Of a stretch of DNA of 22,713 nt, positions 22,543 through 22,713 are shown in pieces. The position numbers and the translations under genes are program-made. Source of the DNA: a virus; IMG/VR virus record IMGVR_UViG_3300025030_000431, positions 1 to 22,713 of that record; one strand, 5' to 3'. The notes under the pieces were generated by a model that searched no databases, was not told the origin of the DNA, and worked only from the letters and a program-made list of their open reading frames with translations. Position 1 is the first letter of the stretch; every line of letters starts with the position of its first letter.

Positions 22543-22713
22543 ACCCGCAAACCACAATCCTCATAACTCAATGCTGCTACTGCTGGGTGTTCTTCCTGGT
22601 ACAGGATGCTAAGGGAGCGCCCGGCGGGATCAGCCATGGGATATGTCAGGCCTGTTATGATCGGGTATCAAGGGAATGGGAAGGTAAAATTAAACACGGA
22701 GGGAATAATCATG
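22539..22713 (+). CDS. Small zinc-finger-like protein, partial (runs off the right edge)
   Basis: 58 codons are open from the ATG at 22539 (overlapping the preceding stop) to the window end; no stop is reached. The sequence MNPQTTILITQCCYCWVFFL is followed by SHGICQACYDRVSREWEG. Cysteines 12/13, 15, 36 and 39 with the SHGICxxC motif suggest a zinc finger made of two knuckles, known from many small uncharacterised bacterial and phage proteins. The window ends on an ATG (22711-22713) preceded by ACACGGAGGGAATAATC, so a further gene probably starts there in another frame. Confidence 0.65.
   Translation, partial: MNPQTTILITQCCYCWVFFLVQDAKGAPGGISHGICQACYDRVSREWEGKIKHGGNNH

Noticed and set aside
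1-22713. CRISPR array, tRNA genes, insertion sequence, integrase or attachment site
   Set aside because: No regularly spaced repeats, tRNA-like cloverleaf, transposase or recombinase motifs were recognised on either strand.

Overview
The window is a block of a tailed bacteriophage or prophage (Caudoviricetes), most likely a short-tailed, podovirus-like one. It infects, or sits in, a bacterium of moderately high GC (by eye in the high fifties percent). Evidence for a virus: a continuous head-to-tail gene order (terminase, portal, scaffold, capsid, decoration, adaptor, nozzle, fibres), ATGA/GTGA/TAATG stop-start overlaps, and clear AGGAGG-type ribosome binding sites. A bacterial host is inferred from the Shine-Dalgarno sites, the sigma70-like promoters and one Sec-type signal peptide. 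I see no integrase, lysis gene, replication gene, tRNA, rRNA, IS element or CRISPR array, so lysogeny and host cannot be settled here.

Right part (20700 to 22713, plus strand): six small genes in a tight row, most with a strong GGAGG site. Most encode small cysteine-rich, probably metal-binding proteins of unknown role. The last one runs off the window, and the window ends on what looks like the next gene's ATG. They look like early or accessory phage genes. The 241-base divergent region (20459 to 20699) holds a good minus-strand promoter for the late operon, a weaker plus-strand promoter, and a GC-rich hairpin-rich leader.

Middle part (20458 down to 10189, minus strand): TerS (TTG start), a 64-residue unknown, TerL (GTG start), a large P22-type portal, a 42-residue unknown, a fibre-like structural protein with a signal peptide, two cysteine-rich/zinc-ribbon proteins, a scaffold, an N4 gp56/DUF4043-type major capsid protein, and a probable decoration protein. 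A second promoter candidate sits just before the scaffold/capsid genes.

Left part (10133 down to 1, minus strand): a multidomain head protein with an RyR-like region; a head-tail adaptor with an inserted fibronectin-III-like domain; a P22 gp10/T7 gp12-like tail nozzle protein; three small structural proteins; a Kelch-like propeller with about 48-residue periodicity; a coiled-coil protein; two large probable tail or fibre proteins; and a partial gene cut by the left edge. No tape-measure or tail-tube gene is seen, which fits a podovirus. The most unusual points are the signal-peptide fibre protein inside the head operon, the Fn3 insertion in the adaptor, the propeller protein, and the recurring small cysteine modules.
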